The notes: a model not told the origin generated them from the letters alone. A stretch of 64,000 nucleotides of DNA from Anodontia alba (GCA_964016985.1 OZ024821.1:128239555-128303554); one strand, 5' to 3'. Positions 24,428 to 35,640 are shown, counted from the stretch's first letter. Translations and numbers: made by a program.

Positions 24428-26091
24428 TTAAACATGAGGCCTACAGGCAACAGCTCGCTCACCTGAAACATGAGGCCTACAGGCAACAGCTCGCTCACCT
24501 GAGTGAAATAGCCACTTCAGATAATCAGATGTTATGCCACATTTTTCCAGTCCTGTCATTGCAACTAATGAAAGGATCATAGTTTGAGCAATTCTTGGTT
24601 TTGAAGAAGAAGAATGTACTTGTTTTTTTTTATTATTATCATTATTTTACCATATATGGGTAAGACAGTCAATGGAGCATGACCATTTGAAGAAACTCTC
24701 AATCCCGTTTCAACAGTAGGATCGACATGAAACTTGGTGGAAATTGGCCAACTGATTTCTGAAGAGAAAGTGTTTGTCTTTGTGCACGTGTTCATTGCTC
24801 TTAAGGTCATTCTTTTTATAATACAGCTATATTTGCTCTAGAGGTCATCCTGTTGCTACAGTGTGTTTCAACTCAAATCGCCCTACAGTTTGAGTGGAGA
24901 AGTCAAAAATTGGTTTTCAAGATGGCAGCTATAGTGGCCATTTTGGATTTTGGAGTGGCATGGTTTTAGCTATTTTAGCGACGTGTCAACCTGTTGCAAC
25001 ATTGCAAGTTTCAATTTAATTTGCCTTGTGTATTGCGAGATGTCCAAAACAGATTTTTGATCTGGTGGCTGTGGTGGCCATCTTGGATTTCCAATCGATA
25101 CAAGTTTAGCTCATTTTGATCCAGGTTGTCCTGTTGCTACAAATCAAGTTTCGACTCGAATTGACCAAATGTTTGGGAAGAGGTGTAGAAAATTGATTTT
25201 CAAGATGGTAGCTATGGCGGTCCTCTTGGATTTTCGATCATCAATTTTAGCTATTTTGTGTCTACTAGGCACCTTGATGCTCCTCATCAAGTTTCAACAA
25301 CTGAAACACAGTCTTTATAGGAGATGTCCAAATATGAATTCTCAACATTTTTCCCATATAAATGTATAGGCGCATACAAATGCATGGGTTAACAAATTTG
25401 ACCTTGCCGTAGAAGGTCAAACGTCAATGTAGGACCATCATTTTAGCAATTTTGGTAGACCTCTTGTCCCCTGATGATTTGTGCAAAGATTAGGCCCCTG
25501 GGATTATTTAGTTCTAGAGAAGAAGATTTTTAAAGGTTTTTACCATATATGGGCATGGCGGTCATCTTGGTCAATGGACCATGACTATTTTAGCAATCTT
25601 TCATTTCACTGCCCCACGCAGGCTCCACTTGAAATTTGAGCAACATTGGCCCAGTGGCTTCAAAGCAGAAGTCATTTGAAATTCTCAATATTTTTCCCAT
25701 ACAAATGTATGGGCCCATACAAATGCATAGGGAAGCAAACTTGACCTTGCCGTAAAAAGGTCAAACTTCAATGTATGACCATCATTTTAGCAGCTTTGGT
25801 AGATCTCCCATCCCTGACAATTTGTGCAAAGATTCAGCCCCAATGCATCCTCCGTTCTGGAGAAGAAGAAATTTAAAGGTTTTTACCATATATGGGCATG
25901 GTGGCCATCTTAGTCAACAGACAGCGACCATTTTAGCAACCTTTCATTCCCCGCAACCTAAGGAGATACCGTATGAAATTTGTGCAAAATTGGCTTAGCG
26001 GCTTTACAGTTGTTTGAAAATGTTAACGGACAAACTGACGACGGACAAGTGATCACTATAGCTCATCCTGAGCATAGCTCAGGTGAGCTAA
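24428..26091 (+). mobile_element. Tandem-core element G, copy 2
   Basis: Starts with a duplicated 36-bp leader (ACATGAGGCCTACAGGCAAC...CTCGCTCACCTG). It then holds two 340-bp-type units plus more diverged ones, a short GACGGACAAG remnant, and the 3' hairpin AGCTCATCCTGAGCATAGCT, then CAGGTGAGCTAA. The leader's GCTCACCTGAG is the inverse of the last hairpin arm. Confidence 0.78.
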
Positions 26092-26104
26092 TAAGTCAAC
26101 CAAA

Positions 26105-26260
26105 AGTATTGATATTTTTCTTATTTCTCCATAAAAACATATGTTGTGGGTACTTATTAGAAGTGCCTCACAGAAGAACTAATGAGTACCCATAACATAT
26201 GTTTTCATGGAGAAATAAGGAAAATATTACCTGGATACCCCTCTTATTGAGCTGGAGTTA
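26105..26260. mobile_element. Foldback MITE family D
   Basis: Arms AAAACATATGTTGTGGGTAC / AGTACCCATAACATATGTTT; ends GAGCTGGAGTTATG. Follows the G element end at 26091. Confidence 0.75.
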
Positions 26261-26748
26261 TGAGTAAGTACCAAGAAGAGGGCTAAATTAAGAGAGACTA
26301 TATTTTCTGCAAGTTGACTATTAGACGATGATCATTCGGTTTTACAAAACCAATAACAGACTATGAAATTCTGGCTGATTCCCAACACTACATTATTAAT
26401 TGTAAATTTTTAATGAAATTGTGTTTACACTGAACAGTGCTGACCTTGATAAACGGCTGCATTCTGAGCCATCTGATTAAGGTCTACAATGTTTGGAAAG
26501 GCCTATTTCTTGGGATCACAAGGCATTAAATAGTTAATTTTTAAAATGATAATCACAACTAGAGACTAGAAATTTGCAAGAAATGTCAAACCTTGCTTTC
26601 TGGGAAAAAGCAATAAGTAAAACATCACAGTAGGCAGTTTGCAGGCAATGTAAAACCTTTATTTTGTACAGCCTAGGGAATGCTTATGGTCAATCTCTTG
26701 TTTCAACAAAATTTGAAGAATGCTTTCAACATGCAAACAAATCATATT

Positions 26749-27146
26749 TTAACCCTTAAAATGCTAGTCACAACTGCAGCAGATGACATTTTTATTTTAT
26801 TTTATTTTTTTTTTTCAGAAAAATATTGGTTTGTAATTTCATGTGAACTGTCTGCCTAGCAGATGATTCATATGAAATGCCATGTCTTATTTTCTATCAG
26901 AAAAATAACAAAGAACTAGAAATGTGTCCAAAGGACATGGATGCCCCTGAAAAACTTAAATTCAAATTGCTAACGCCTGAAAAACTTAAACGCAAATTGC
27001 AAATTTGCGAATGCCATCTCAGACATGGACATAGACAGATGAACAGGGGTAACACTATATGCCCTTTCCAGCATTCTTCAAATGGTGGGGTCATAAAAAC
27101 ATTTGGAATGCTGTCTGCTTCAATTTGCTTATCTCTTAAGGGTTAA
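26749..27146. mobile_element. MITE family B split by hairpin element
   Basis: TTAACCCTTAAAATGCTAGT at the left and CTCTTAAGGGTTAA at the right. The insert 26912-27103 sits after CTATCAGAAAAATAACAAAG. Central arms TGCCTAGCAGATGATTCAT. Confidence 0.78.
26912..27103 (+). mobile_element. Minimal hairpin-ended element inside family B MITE
   Basis: Only about 190 bp: 5' ACTAGAAATGTGTCCAAAGG (hairpin GTCCaaaGGAC) and ATGCCCCTG, no long core, then 3' ATATGCCC...GGTGGGGTCATAAAAAC. It splits the right arm of the family B MITE at 26749-27146. Confidence 0.65.
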
Positions 27147-27190
27147 AGGATTTAACATAGCATAGACAAATGAAATACTGACATTAGCCC

Positions 27191-27426
27191 TTAAAGCGTC
27201 AAGCACTCTAGGTAAAATTTTCAGCAGACACATATCGAAATATTTTTCTTATTTTTCCCAGAAAACAGGATTTGACATTTCATACAAATTGTCTCCAATC
27301 CTGTTTTCTGGGGAAATCAATGGAGACAATTTGCATGAAATGTCAAATCCTGTTTTCTGAGAAAAATAAGAAAAATATCACCAATTTGTCGCCTGCTGAA
27401 TTAGCCAAGAGAGTGGTAAAGGTTAA
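27191..27426. mobile_element. MITE family C with duplicated arm
   Basis: Left AGCGTCAAGCACTCTAGG; right AGAGAGTGGTAAAGGTTAA. The arm segment TCCTGTTTTCTGGGGAAATC is present twice around CAATGGAGACAATTTGCAT. Confidence 0.78.
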
Positions 27427-27598
27427 GCTTTAATTTACTCTCATTCTCCCAACAAAATGTATGCTGTGCCATGTTAATCAGACACAACTCTAGTTAATGA
27501 AATCTAAGATTCACAAGAAATGTTAGGGCTTATCTTCTGGCAAATGTAACAAAAATGTCTCCCATTAATTTCATTGCCTGTTAATTTCATCATAAGGC

Positions 27599-27697
27599 TT
27601 AACCCTTAAAGTGCCACAAAACTGTAGTAGACAATATTGTTAAATAAATACACCTTTTTTTTTCAATTTTTCTGAGAAAACAAGAAATGTTAGTAAG
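27599..27697. mobile_element. MITE family B, left half
   Basis: TTAACCCTTAAAGTGCCACA, then a partial arm CTGAGAAAACAAGAAATG; truncated. Confidence 0.65.
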
Positions 27698-27779
27698 CAG
27701 TGCTCATTAGATACCTCCTTGCCCCCACCCCCCTCCCCCCCACTACTCCCACAAGCAACATTTCCCACACAAGTCAGTT

Positions 27780-28400
27780 GAGTGTGTCTATGGAGCAAAT
27801 CTCAGTGAAATACATTGAAGTGTCCATAATTTTCAAACGAACAAGTATACGATTGTCAGCCTGGACAGACAGAAAATGTGAAAACAGTATACACCACCCC
27901 AAAATCATGACAAAGTCACTAGAGTGCAAAATCCAGGTAAAGGGTACAGGGTTAGTGCAGGCTTGAAGAGTATGTCGAGGACAAATACTAAGCAAGTTTT
28001 GACCCTCACAGCTATCAGAGCTACTGAGGAACGCACTTTAATAGTAGACTCATTTAAAATCATGACAAAGTCACTCCAGCGTGAAATCTAGGTCAAGGGC
28101 ACCAGGTCATAGTGTGTACTTTAAGATTATGTCCAGGACAATTAATATGCAATGTTTGACACTCACAGCTGTCATCGCTTCAGACTCACTTTAATGCTAG
28201 ACTCGGCATGAATAATGCTAGACTCAACTTAAAATCATGACAAAGTTACTCCAGTGCGAAATCTTGGTCAAGGGCATGGGGTCATACATAGCGCATGCTT
28301 GAAGAGAATGGCAAGGACAATTACTATGCAAGGTTTAACACTTGCAGTTATCCCCACTGGAGAGAAATGCATTTAAATGCTGGAGGCTTAGCTCGAGATA
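27780..28400 (+). repeat. Tandem-core element, ~185-bp units
   Basis: Three diverged units: ATCATGACAAAGTCACT at 27904, 28063 and 28237, with GACTCACTTTAATG-like and TGAAGAG parts. Ends are unclear. Confidence 0.55.
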
Positions 28401-28429
28401 AGGCATATATCTGAGGTGACAATTTAGGA

Positions 28430-28860
28430 AAACTTCATAATTTGTGCACCAAAACATATATTGTGGGTACTCATTGAATTGCCTCATTGAGGCAATTCAA
28501 TGAGTAGCCACAATACATGTTTTGGTCCAATAATAACAAAGATACCTTAAATTATCAATCAACAAAAATAATCCCTTATCTGGGGCTATGGCATGTTGCT
28601 CTGGGCCTTCACCAGTCACATACAAAGACCCTTTTTACATGAAACAGCTCCCTTTCCTATGATGCTTAGCTTTGAGAGAAGGCAATGACTGAGGTGACAA
28701 TTAAGGAAAATTTCAAAATTATTATTTGTGCACCAAAACAAATCTTGTGGTACTCATTGGAATTGCCTCACTGATGTGATTCCAATGAGTACCCAAAAGA
28801 TGTGTTTTGGTGCAAAAAATAACAAGAATTATATTCTGCTAACCCATTGTAGACTGAACA
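28430..28860. mobile_element. Two foldback MITEs, family D (CAAAACATAT type)
   Basis: Hairpins at 28450-28530 (GGGTACTCATTGAATTGCCT...) and 28735-28815 (GTACTCATTGGAATTGCCTC...GAGTACCC). Both have GTGCACCAAAACA arms. ATCTGGGGCTATGGC lies between them. Confidence 0.75.
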
Positions 28861-29027
28861 GACTCTCCCAGACTATATATTGGAAGAGTCCAATTTCAAT
28901 TTTAGGTACATCCGACTATGAGATTTACACATTCCTAAAGAAAAATGGCTAAACTATTTGCAAACAGTGGAGACCCTGATCAGATGCCAATTGCCCTTTT
29001 ACGAGTCTCCCAACTACAATGGGTTAA
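28840..29027. mobile_element. MITE family H copy
   Basis: CTAACCCATTGTAGACTGAA to CAACTACAATGGGTTAA. It carries only half of the shared palindrome (GCAAACAGTGGAGACCCTGA). Confidence 0.8.
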
Positions 29028-29055
29028 ATATTGTCTTCATCTGGAGCCATGAGAG

Positions 29056-29271
29056 TTAACTGTTACCACTCTCTGGGCTTATTCAGCACAGGACAAATAT
29101 TGTTGATATTTTTTTTATTTTTCCCAGAAAACAGGATTAGAAATTTCATGCAATTTGTCTCCAATGGAGACAATCTGCATTAAATGTCAAATCCTGTTTT
29201 CTGGGAAAAATAAAAAAAAATATTTCGAAATGCCGTCTGCTGAAAATTTTACCCAGAGTGCTAAGCGTTAA
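29056..29271. mobile_element. MITE family C copy
   Basis: TTAACTGTTACCACTCTCTG to ACCCAGAGTGCTAAGCGTTAA. Long clean arms. Only 28 bp from the family H copy to its left. Confidence 0.83.
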
Positions 29272-29558
29272 CAAGAGAAAGACTGTCAAGTTGACAAATT
29301 ATTGATTACAGGAGTTGTTTGAGCTAATTTGAAGGAAGAAACTCTACAAGAGCGATTACAAGGCAACTCCATGAAACAGCTGTCTTTAATTCCAGCAAAA
29401 ACACAATGAAAAAGTAGCCAAAATGTTACTCCCAGGAAAAAGCACATAAAGATCAAGGCCTATTCTATATGTAAGTTGATAGTTTTGGTGATATTTACAG
29501 TGGCTGATCGAGATGGGGCTACACAAGATCCCCTCAAACCCCTTCTTGTATGCAAAGC

Positions 29559-29817
29559 ATTACGAAAACATGCCTATTCAAATATACTGAAAATTTCACC
29601 ACCAAAAACTGGAAGTTTTAAGATAAAAATTCTGATATTTATCATATTTCTGCTCAAAACATAGATTGTGGGTACTCACAATCTATGTTTTTGCGCACCC
29701 ACAATCTATGTTTTTGAGCAGAAATAAGATAAATATTGTATACCTCTGTATACCCAAGTTTTACTATATAAAAGTGGGGTTTAAGTGAGTCGAAATTATA
29801 GGTATGTTTTCATGGTG
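29559..29817. mobile_element. MITE family D2 copy
   Basis: ATTACGAAAACATGCCTATT to ATAGGTATGTTTTCATGGTG, with TTTTACTATATAAAAGTGGG and arms ACATAGATTGTGGGTACTC. The central loop has been replaced by a third arm copy. Confidence 0.75.
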
Positions 29818-30016
29818 GTATTTCTTTTTCATACAGAATTTTGTGAAATGACAGGGAAATTCTGCAAATTTTACACTCAATTTCCCAAATCAACATTCAC
29901 CTGGCTTTGTAAAATCAAACCCCATTTCTGAAATCCAGGATCTGACCCAAAACTTCCACTTTGTAAAATCGAACTCTCATTTCTGAAATCCTGAATCTGA
30001 TCCTGAATTTATCATT

Positions 30017-30228
30017 TTAACCCTTGTCCTGCTGAACCCGGATATACACTGCCTTTGCAAACAGTGTAGATCCAGATCAGTTGGCTTCTAATGAAGCCAA
30101 CTGATCTGGATCTACACTGTTTGCCATTCAGTATGTAAATTTATATCAACAATCTGGATCAAGTGTTGATTGGCTAAAAATTAGAAGTGGGGGTGGCATC
30201 TTAATTTATTCAGCAGGACAAGGGTTAA
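30017..30228 (+). mobile_element. MITE family A, copy 7
   Basis: Clean ends and TTAA borders; 212 bp with intact palindrome. Confidence 0.9.
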
Positions 30229-30484
30229 GTTTTACTTTTTGCACCTAAAATTATGTTGTGCACATTTGGAAATCCATCACTCACTCTAATGAGTAGCCAC
30301 AATATAATAATAATGTGCAACACAAGATAATGGCCCTTATGCTATATGCTGACAACAAAGGCTGTGCATTTGCAAGGTATTATCAGGGTATTCTTGGTCT
30401 GCGGCAGAATCAACCAATATTGAAGAATATATTAGTGCTTCACAGGAATTTCTCAGTGTCATAAAGGAGAAATTTGTACCGGTT

Positions 30485-30695
30485 AGAGTTTAATTGCCCA
30501 GTCAACATAATTAAGGTCATTTCAAGCCATTCAGTGTACTTAAACAGACTTCTCCTGGGCAGGCTTAGTCCTCCGAGTGGTTAACCAGTACTGGTGCATT
30601 CTTTAGCCAGAAACTGACAACTGCCCTTCTTGAATTAGCAGAACGAAGAGAAAGACCGTAGAAAATATTTCATGATCAATCCTCACTAATAGAGA
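30485..30695 (-). mobile_element. tRNA-SINE fragment
   Basis: Body of the same SINE family (CAGTCAAC, GGGCAGGCTTAGTCCTC, GGTTAACCAGTA, ATATTTCATGATCAATC). It has lost the tRNA head, and the left part is diverged. A foldback MITE fragment follows it directly. Confidence 0.75.
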
Positions 30696-30919
30696 GTTGT
30701 TTCTAATGAATACCCACAATGTATAATTTTGTGGAGAATTATGAATTACATAGATAACGCCAGGTGTGCTTTTCAACAAAAAAGGAGTCATTTTTCTTAT
30801 TTCTCCCAATAAACCTAATTAGAAGTACCTAACTAAGGCAGTCCTAATGAGGTTTCAGCAAGAAATAAGTATTTACCTGATACAATCTTATCTGCAGCCT
30901 TGAATTATATTTCAATACT

Positions 30920-31191
30920 TCAATGTCTATATAATTTTGACCCCCTTCAACCCCAGTTTTATATAGTAAAACTGGGGTTTACAGGGCTATACATTATTTT
31001 TCTTATTTCTGCTCAAAAACATAGATTGTGGGTACTCATTAGAACCACCTCACTGAGGCGGTTCTAACGAGTACCCACAATCTATGTTTTGAGCAGAAAT
31101 ATGAAAACTATCAGATTTTTTTTTATCTGAAAAGTTTCACTTTTTGGAGGTAAAAATTTCTATTTGTTTGAATAGGTGTGTTTTCGTAATG
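30920..31191. mobile_element. MITE family D2, reverse copy
   Basis: CCCCAGTTTTATATAGTAAA at the left; TTTGAATAGGTGTGTTTTCG at the right. Hairpin GTACTCATTAGAACCACCTC / inverse. Confidence 0.78.
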
Positions 31192-31209
31192 AAAACTCTA
31201 GATTAGGCA

Positions 31210-31625
31210 CTCTCTTCAACCAAAAAGTATTGATATTTTCTTATTTCTCCCTGAAAACATATGTTGTGGTACATGGTAGAAGCACCTTAGCAAGGCGCTT
31301 CAAACAAGTATCCACAACATGTCTTCATGGAGAAATAAGAGAATTTATTATGAGGTGCTTCTAATGGGTACCCACAACATATGTTTTAATGGAAAAATAA
31401 GAAAAAAATCATGAGGTGCTTCTAATGAGTATCCACAACATATGTTTTCATGAAGAAATAAGACAATTATTACGAGGCACTTCTAAAGAGTACCCACAAC
31501 ATGTTTTCATGGAGAAATAAGAGAATATTATGAGGTGCTTCTAATGAGTACCCACTACATATGTTTTCATGGAGAAATTAGAAAAGAATATTATATGGAT
31601 ACCCCCTCTTTTCTGGAGCTATGAT
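31210..31625. repeat. Family D MITE with five tandem right arms
   Basis: One left arm (ACATATGTTGTGGTACATGG) and loop, then the right arm GAGGTGCTTCTAATGAGTAC + CACAACATATGTTTTCATGG repeated five times at about 62-bp spacing, ending CCCCCTCTTTTCTGGAGCTATG. Confidence 0.85.
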
Positions 31626-31844
31626 ACTTTTTGCCTTATCTGGAACTATGTAAATTATCCCTGTGTTGTCATTGTGTTTCAGTTTTATCCCTGGTGAGCA
31701 CACATACTTGGAATCAGGTCAATCTTCAAAAAGAACAAAAAGGATCCTGAAAAATCTACTACTGTCTGATCTGCCAATTAAAGTCTGCCATTTGTTATTA
31801 AAGCAAGCTTCTTACATAGGTCTAGATAGGAGTGGGTAACAGGT

Positions 31845-32240
31845 TAATAGTTTTCTTATTTCTTGATGAAAACATATGTTGTGGTACTCATTAGAAGCAC
31901 CTCGGCGAGGCACTTCTAATGAGTACCCACAACATATGTTTTCGTCGAGAAATAAGAAAAATACAGATACTTTTTGCTTGAAAACGCACCTTATCAAGAG
32001 CTATGTTCTTAACTTCCTAAATTCAGATACACAGCTCTGGGTAAGGTCGTTTGTTGTGCTTGTTTTTTTATTAATCAAAGAGTTTCAATAATTTTCTTAT
32101 TTCTTCATTCTAAGCTGCTTCTAATGAGTACCAATATGTTTTTGTGGAGACAGGAAAGGCTCTTCAAATGAGTACCCACAATATATGTTTTTGTGGAGAA
32201 ATAAGAAATACTTATCTGTCTACTCATCTTCTCTCAAGCT
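31845..32240. mobile_element. Two family D foldbacks in tandem
   Basis: Clean hairpin at 31862-31962 (AAGCACCTCGGCGAGGCACTT core), then a degenerate one at 32095-32210 with a doubled right arm. Confidence 0.75.
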
Positions 32241-32359
32241 ATGCTTAGAACTAACAATATATGTTTGGACCAAGTCATCATAAAATCTCAAATGTACGGT
32301 CTGATTAGGTCATGCACTGTTTTGTCTTATTTTTTTTTTATTTTGGAATAATTCTTTTT

Positions 32360-32779
32360 TTAACCCTTAAAGCGCCAAGCAAAAAATTGTAGCAGACAAC
32401 ATTTTGACTTTCTTATCTATTATTATTTATATTTCAGAGAAATGTCTTGACATTTCATGTGAATCATCTGCTTAGCAGACGATTGTACTTGAAATGTCAA
32501 GACTTTATTCTCTGAAAAAAAAAAAAAAAGTAAAATTGTTTTGTGCTGCTGTTGTGATTGGCGCTTTTTCACTGCCATAGGCGATAATAATAGGTTTTTT
32601 GCAAACAGCATAGCTCCAGATGAGACGGCTCAGTGAGCCGTCTCTTCTGGATCTATGCTGTTTGACATTCAGTCTTTCTACTTTACATATAAACGTCTTT
32701 CCAAACGATAGTTTATTAAAATAAAAAAGCAGACGACAAATGTCATCTGAAATCTGGCACCGAAAGAGTCAAGGGTTAA
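32360..32779. mobile_element. Composite MITE: family B fused to family I
   Basis: The left part is family B (TTAACCCTTAAAGCGCCAAG; arms GACATTTCATGTGAATCATC and inverse) through GATTGGCGCTTTTTC at 32577. It runs directly into the family I palindrome (GCAAACAGCATAGCTCCAGA...GCTGTTTG) and ends GAGTCAAGGGTTAA. Confidence 0.7.
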
Positions 32780-33084
32780 ATCTACAATGTCTAATTTTTG
32801 CACAGGCTAACAGCTCATGCGCTGACTTCATTGTGGATGTGTGCAGTCTGGTCTGGGTGAGCAGAGTTTATATATACCCAAAGGAAAATGTTGTCATGAC
32901 ACAGCACATATTATAGGCATATGGCACATATGACGAGTTACATGACAAAAAGGCCCTCATGCCATAAGTGAACAGCAAAAGCCCAGCTCCCTCTACACAT
33001 CCACATAGTCTCATCACGGCCTGCTCTGTTTGTCTCCAACATATATCAGAGGTCTATATAAGATGGATAGACAGATAGAATTTG

Positions 33085-33240
33085 TTTGTCTTATTCCTCC
33101 ACAAAAACATACTTTGTGGGTACTCATGAGAAGCGCCTCAGTGAGGCGCTTCTCATAAGTACCCACAATGTATATGTTTTGTGGAGAAATAAGAAAAATA
33201 TCAACAGATTTTGATAAAAAAAATGCACCTTATACAGAGC
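33085..33240. mobile_element. Foldback MITE family D
   Basis: CTTTGTGGGTACTCATGAGA / TCTCATAAGTACCCACAATG around AGCGCCTCAGTGAGGCGCT. Confidence 0.8.
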
Positions 33241-33639
33241 TTGTCATATTCTGTAAGCCAGAAACTAAAACTTTGATCAAATATGCATGCTGATCTGGGC
33301 TTTCCTTGCCTAGAAATGGAATAAGGGCCCTTTTTTTGCAATGCCTGTCAGTCTGTTTAATGTTTATAGTGATTTCAATACCTAAGAAAACTTCTTTTGT
33401 AACAAATGTAAACAATCTTTCATAGTGCCAGATTGCAAGAAATAATGAATGATATTTTTCTTCTGGGTTTGTCAAAAAGAATTGAAATTAAAGGCTCAGT
33501 GTATAAAAGTAGGTATCACCTTTCAAGATTCAGATACATAACAGCTACTATAAAACTGCCGCAAAATTAGGTGGATCATATTTGTCAGGTAGATGGCTCC
33601 TGAACCTAGATACACTTGCTATTGATAACCCTAATCTTT

Positions 33640-33790
33640 TTTCTCTATCACTTTCTGGTTATTCATTAGAAATGCCTCATAGACATGTACAGCATGTTTC
33701 GTGCTGAAATAAGTGTTCTCACGCTGTCATAACAAAATATATTTAACTGGATACCATTTTATAGGAAGCTATTGCCTTTATATGAAACAA
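33640..33790. mobile_element. Foldback MITE family D, relic
   Basis: TGGTTATTCATTAGAAATGC with CTGGATACCATTTTATAGGA; the right arm is mostly lost. Confidence 0.5.
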
Positions 33791-34009
33791 AAACAACAGA
33801 AAAATGCAATCATATTTGAAAAAAAAAAAAAATCAAGAATCCATATATATAATTTCTAAAATACACAGGAATCTTTATAACCTGGCTCACTATAGCAATT
33901 TGAGATAAAGTTTAAAGATGGGCCTCAAAACGGTTGAATTTAATGAAATGTATAGATTATATAGATTATAAAAAGTTTTTTTTTCTTCTCTTTTATACAC
34001 ACACAAAAA

Positions 34010-34066
34010 TGTATAGATTATATAGAAAAAAGACCATAAAGGTCATTTTTCTATATAATCTATACA
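34010..34066. repeat. 57-bp near-perfect palindrome
   Basis: TGTATAGATTATATAGAAAA...GACC / GGTC...TTTTCTATATAATCTATACA with a 5-bp loop. A third half-arm (TGTATAGATTATATAGATTA) precedes it at 33950. Confidence 0.85.
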
Positions 34067-34469
34067 GTTTCGTTTGAATAAAACACAGCTGTTTCTCTAA
34101 AGTTTTGCTTCGGATCCCAGCAGTAGTTTTATGAAGAAAATTTCATGTGGCACACAAGCAAATCCTTGTGTTAGTTTTATCATGAAACTGACATGGCAGT
34201 TGAACATGGTAACAATTAATGAGGAATACATGCTCTTTGAAATGCACCAGACCCTTGTATATTTCAGAACTCTTACTTTGAGCTTCTCAGTTCTGATTTT
34301 CACATTGTTTTAACCTTCATGTTGAATCCAAATACTGGCAGACATGTTAAAACATTTTTCTCATTTTCTACAGAAAACAGAGCTTGAAATTTCATCCAGT
34401 CTGAATGAAATGTCAAGCCTTGTTTTATAGAATATAAAGATAACATTATTTTTATTCATTCATTTCTTT

Positions 34470-34623
34470 CAAGAAGAGCAGTTGTCAGTTTCTGGTAAAA
34501 GAATGTGCGCAAATACCGGTTAACCTCTTAGAGGACTAAGCCTACCCCCCAAAAAAGTGTGGTTAGGTAAAGTGTCTGGCTCGACATGACCCTAATGGGT
34601 TGATTGGACCGTAAAACCTCAAC

Positions 34624-34658
<35 letters not shown>
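34470..34658 (+). mobile_element. tRNA-SINE, 5'-truncated, (AATC)n tail
   Basis: The only plus-strand copy of the family. The body starts at GAGCAGTTGTCAGTTTCTGG and ends GTAAAACCTCAACTC, followed by eight or more AATC repeats as a tail. The tRNA head is missing. It lies just downstream (in plus coordinates, left) of the host exon at 34723. Confidence 0.82.
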
Positions 34659-34660
<2 letters not shown>

Positions 34661-34722
34661 TTTGTTATTCTTTTTAATGATGAATTTTACGTTTTTGTAA
34701 AAAAAAACAAAAAAAAACTTAC

Positions 34723-34912
34723 GTTTCTTGTACACACCCAGTCCAGAGTCCACAGATTCTCCCCACTTATGAAGTTCATATTTTTCCCATCGGAAGCTTT
34801 TTGGATTCAGTGACCTTGGGGACTGAGATGCAGCACAATCATCTAGTGGCTGACTGCTTGATAAAGCCATAAAAAGGTTTGGTCGACTCCACATACTCAC
34901 GTCAGAGTTCCT
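34723..34912 (-). CDS. Exon, Ser-rich linker with KWGE motif
   Basis: The 190-base exon lies between TATTTCAG and GTAAGTTTTT on the minus strand. It begins in phase 0, matching the previous exon end, and leaves one base of a split codon. The product (63 codons) contains SSSQPLDDCAASQSPRSLNP, then KSFRWEKYELHKWGESVDSG. The F-x-x-K-Y-x-L-x-K-W-G segment is reminiscent of a short conserved stretch after the PH domain in TBC1D2B, but this is from memory and weak. Ser-Pro sites suggest phosphorylation; that is inference. A poly-A/T rich tract lies directly against the donor site. Confidence 0.7.
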
Positions 34913-34944
34913 CTGAAATAATGCATAGCTCCAGTAAGGCACTT

Positions 34945-35062
34945 TTTCAACTAATAAAGTGCTGTTATTTTTTTCTTATTTCTCCATGAAGACATGTTGT
35001 AGGTACTCATTAGAAGCACCTCTGCAAGGTGCTTCTAATGAGTAACCACAACATATGCTTTC
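34945..35062. mobile_element. Foldback MITE family D with exon-copy tail
   Basis: Hairpin TAGAAGCACCTCTGCAAGGT... . Directly after it (35068-35150) sits a diverged copy of the 3'-splice end of the exon at 34723-34912 (see findings). Confidence 0.7.
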
Positions 35063-35196
35063 CACATACACCATCTAGTGGCTGACTGCTCAAGAGAGCC
35101 ATAAATAGACTTTGTCTGCTCCACATATTCATGTCAGAATTCCTCTGAAATTATCAAGATTTGACATAAAAAAAAAAAAAAAAAAAAAAGATGCTC

Positions 35197-35404
35197 TAAC
35201 CTTTGAAGTGGCAAGCAAATTGTACCAGATGGGACTCTAATTTCTGAGTACTTTTCACAGAAAATTAGGCTTGATAGTTTATTAGTTCATTTAAATTGTC
35301 TGCCAAGAAGACAATTCATATGAAATGTCATGCCTGGCTTTCTCTGAAAATAATAGAAAAAAAAATAAGAATGTTGTCTGCTGCAATTGCACTTTAATAG
35401 TTAA
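35197..35404. mobile_element. MITE family B copy
   Basis: Left CTAACCTTTGAAGTGGCAAG, right GCACTTTAATAGTTAA. Arms around TGCCAAGAAGACAATTCAT. Confidence 0.7.
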
Positions 35405-35529
35405 AACTACTCTGCTACCAACATCTTTCAGAAAGGCATTTTTACACAGTTATTATGAGTTTTACATCCCCTTAAAAATTATTTGTCATAGCAAGATGAT
35501 GGAAGGATAATAATGAAAGGCTCTGTGCA

Positions 35530-35640
35530 ATAAAGCACCATATAGTCATGAGCTGAATTCTGTCTCAAGCAGGTTATGAACCCAAGACCTTGTAATCTGA
35601 AGCTGGGACTACTAACCACTTGGCCACGTGGACACTTCAT
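35530..35640 (-). mobile_element. tRNA-like SINE head, second type
   Basis: Minus strand carries A box TGGCCAAGTGGTTAG (35611-35625) and B box GGGTTCATAACC (35572-35583) at tRNA spacing. The closing acceptor stem is poor, so it is a tRNA-derived SINE head or tRNA pseudogene rather than a functional tRNA. It differs from the main SINE family here. Confidence 0.5.
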
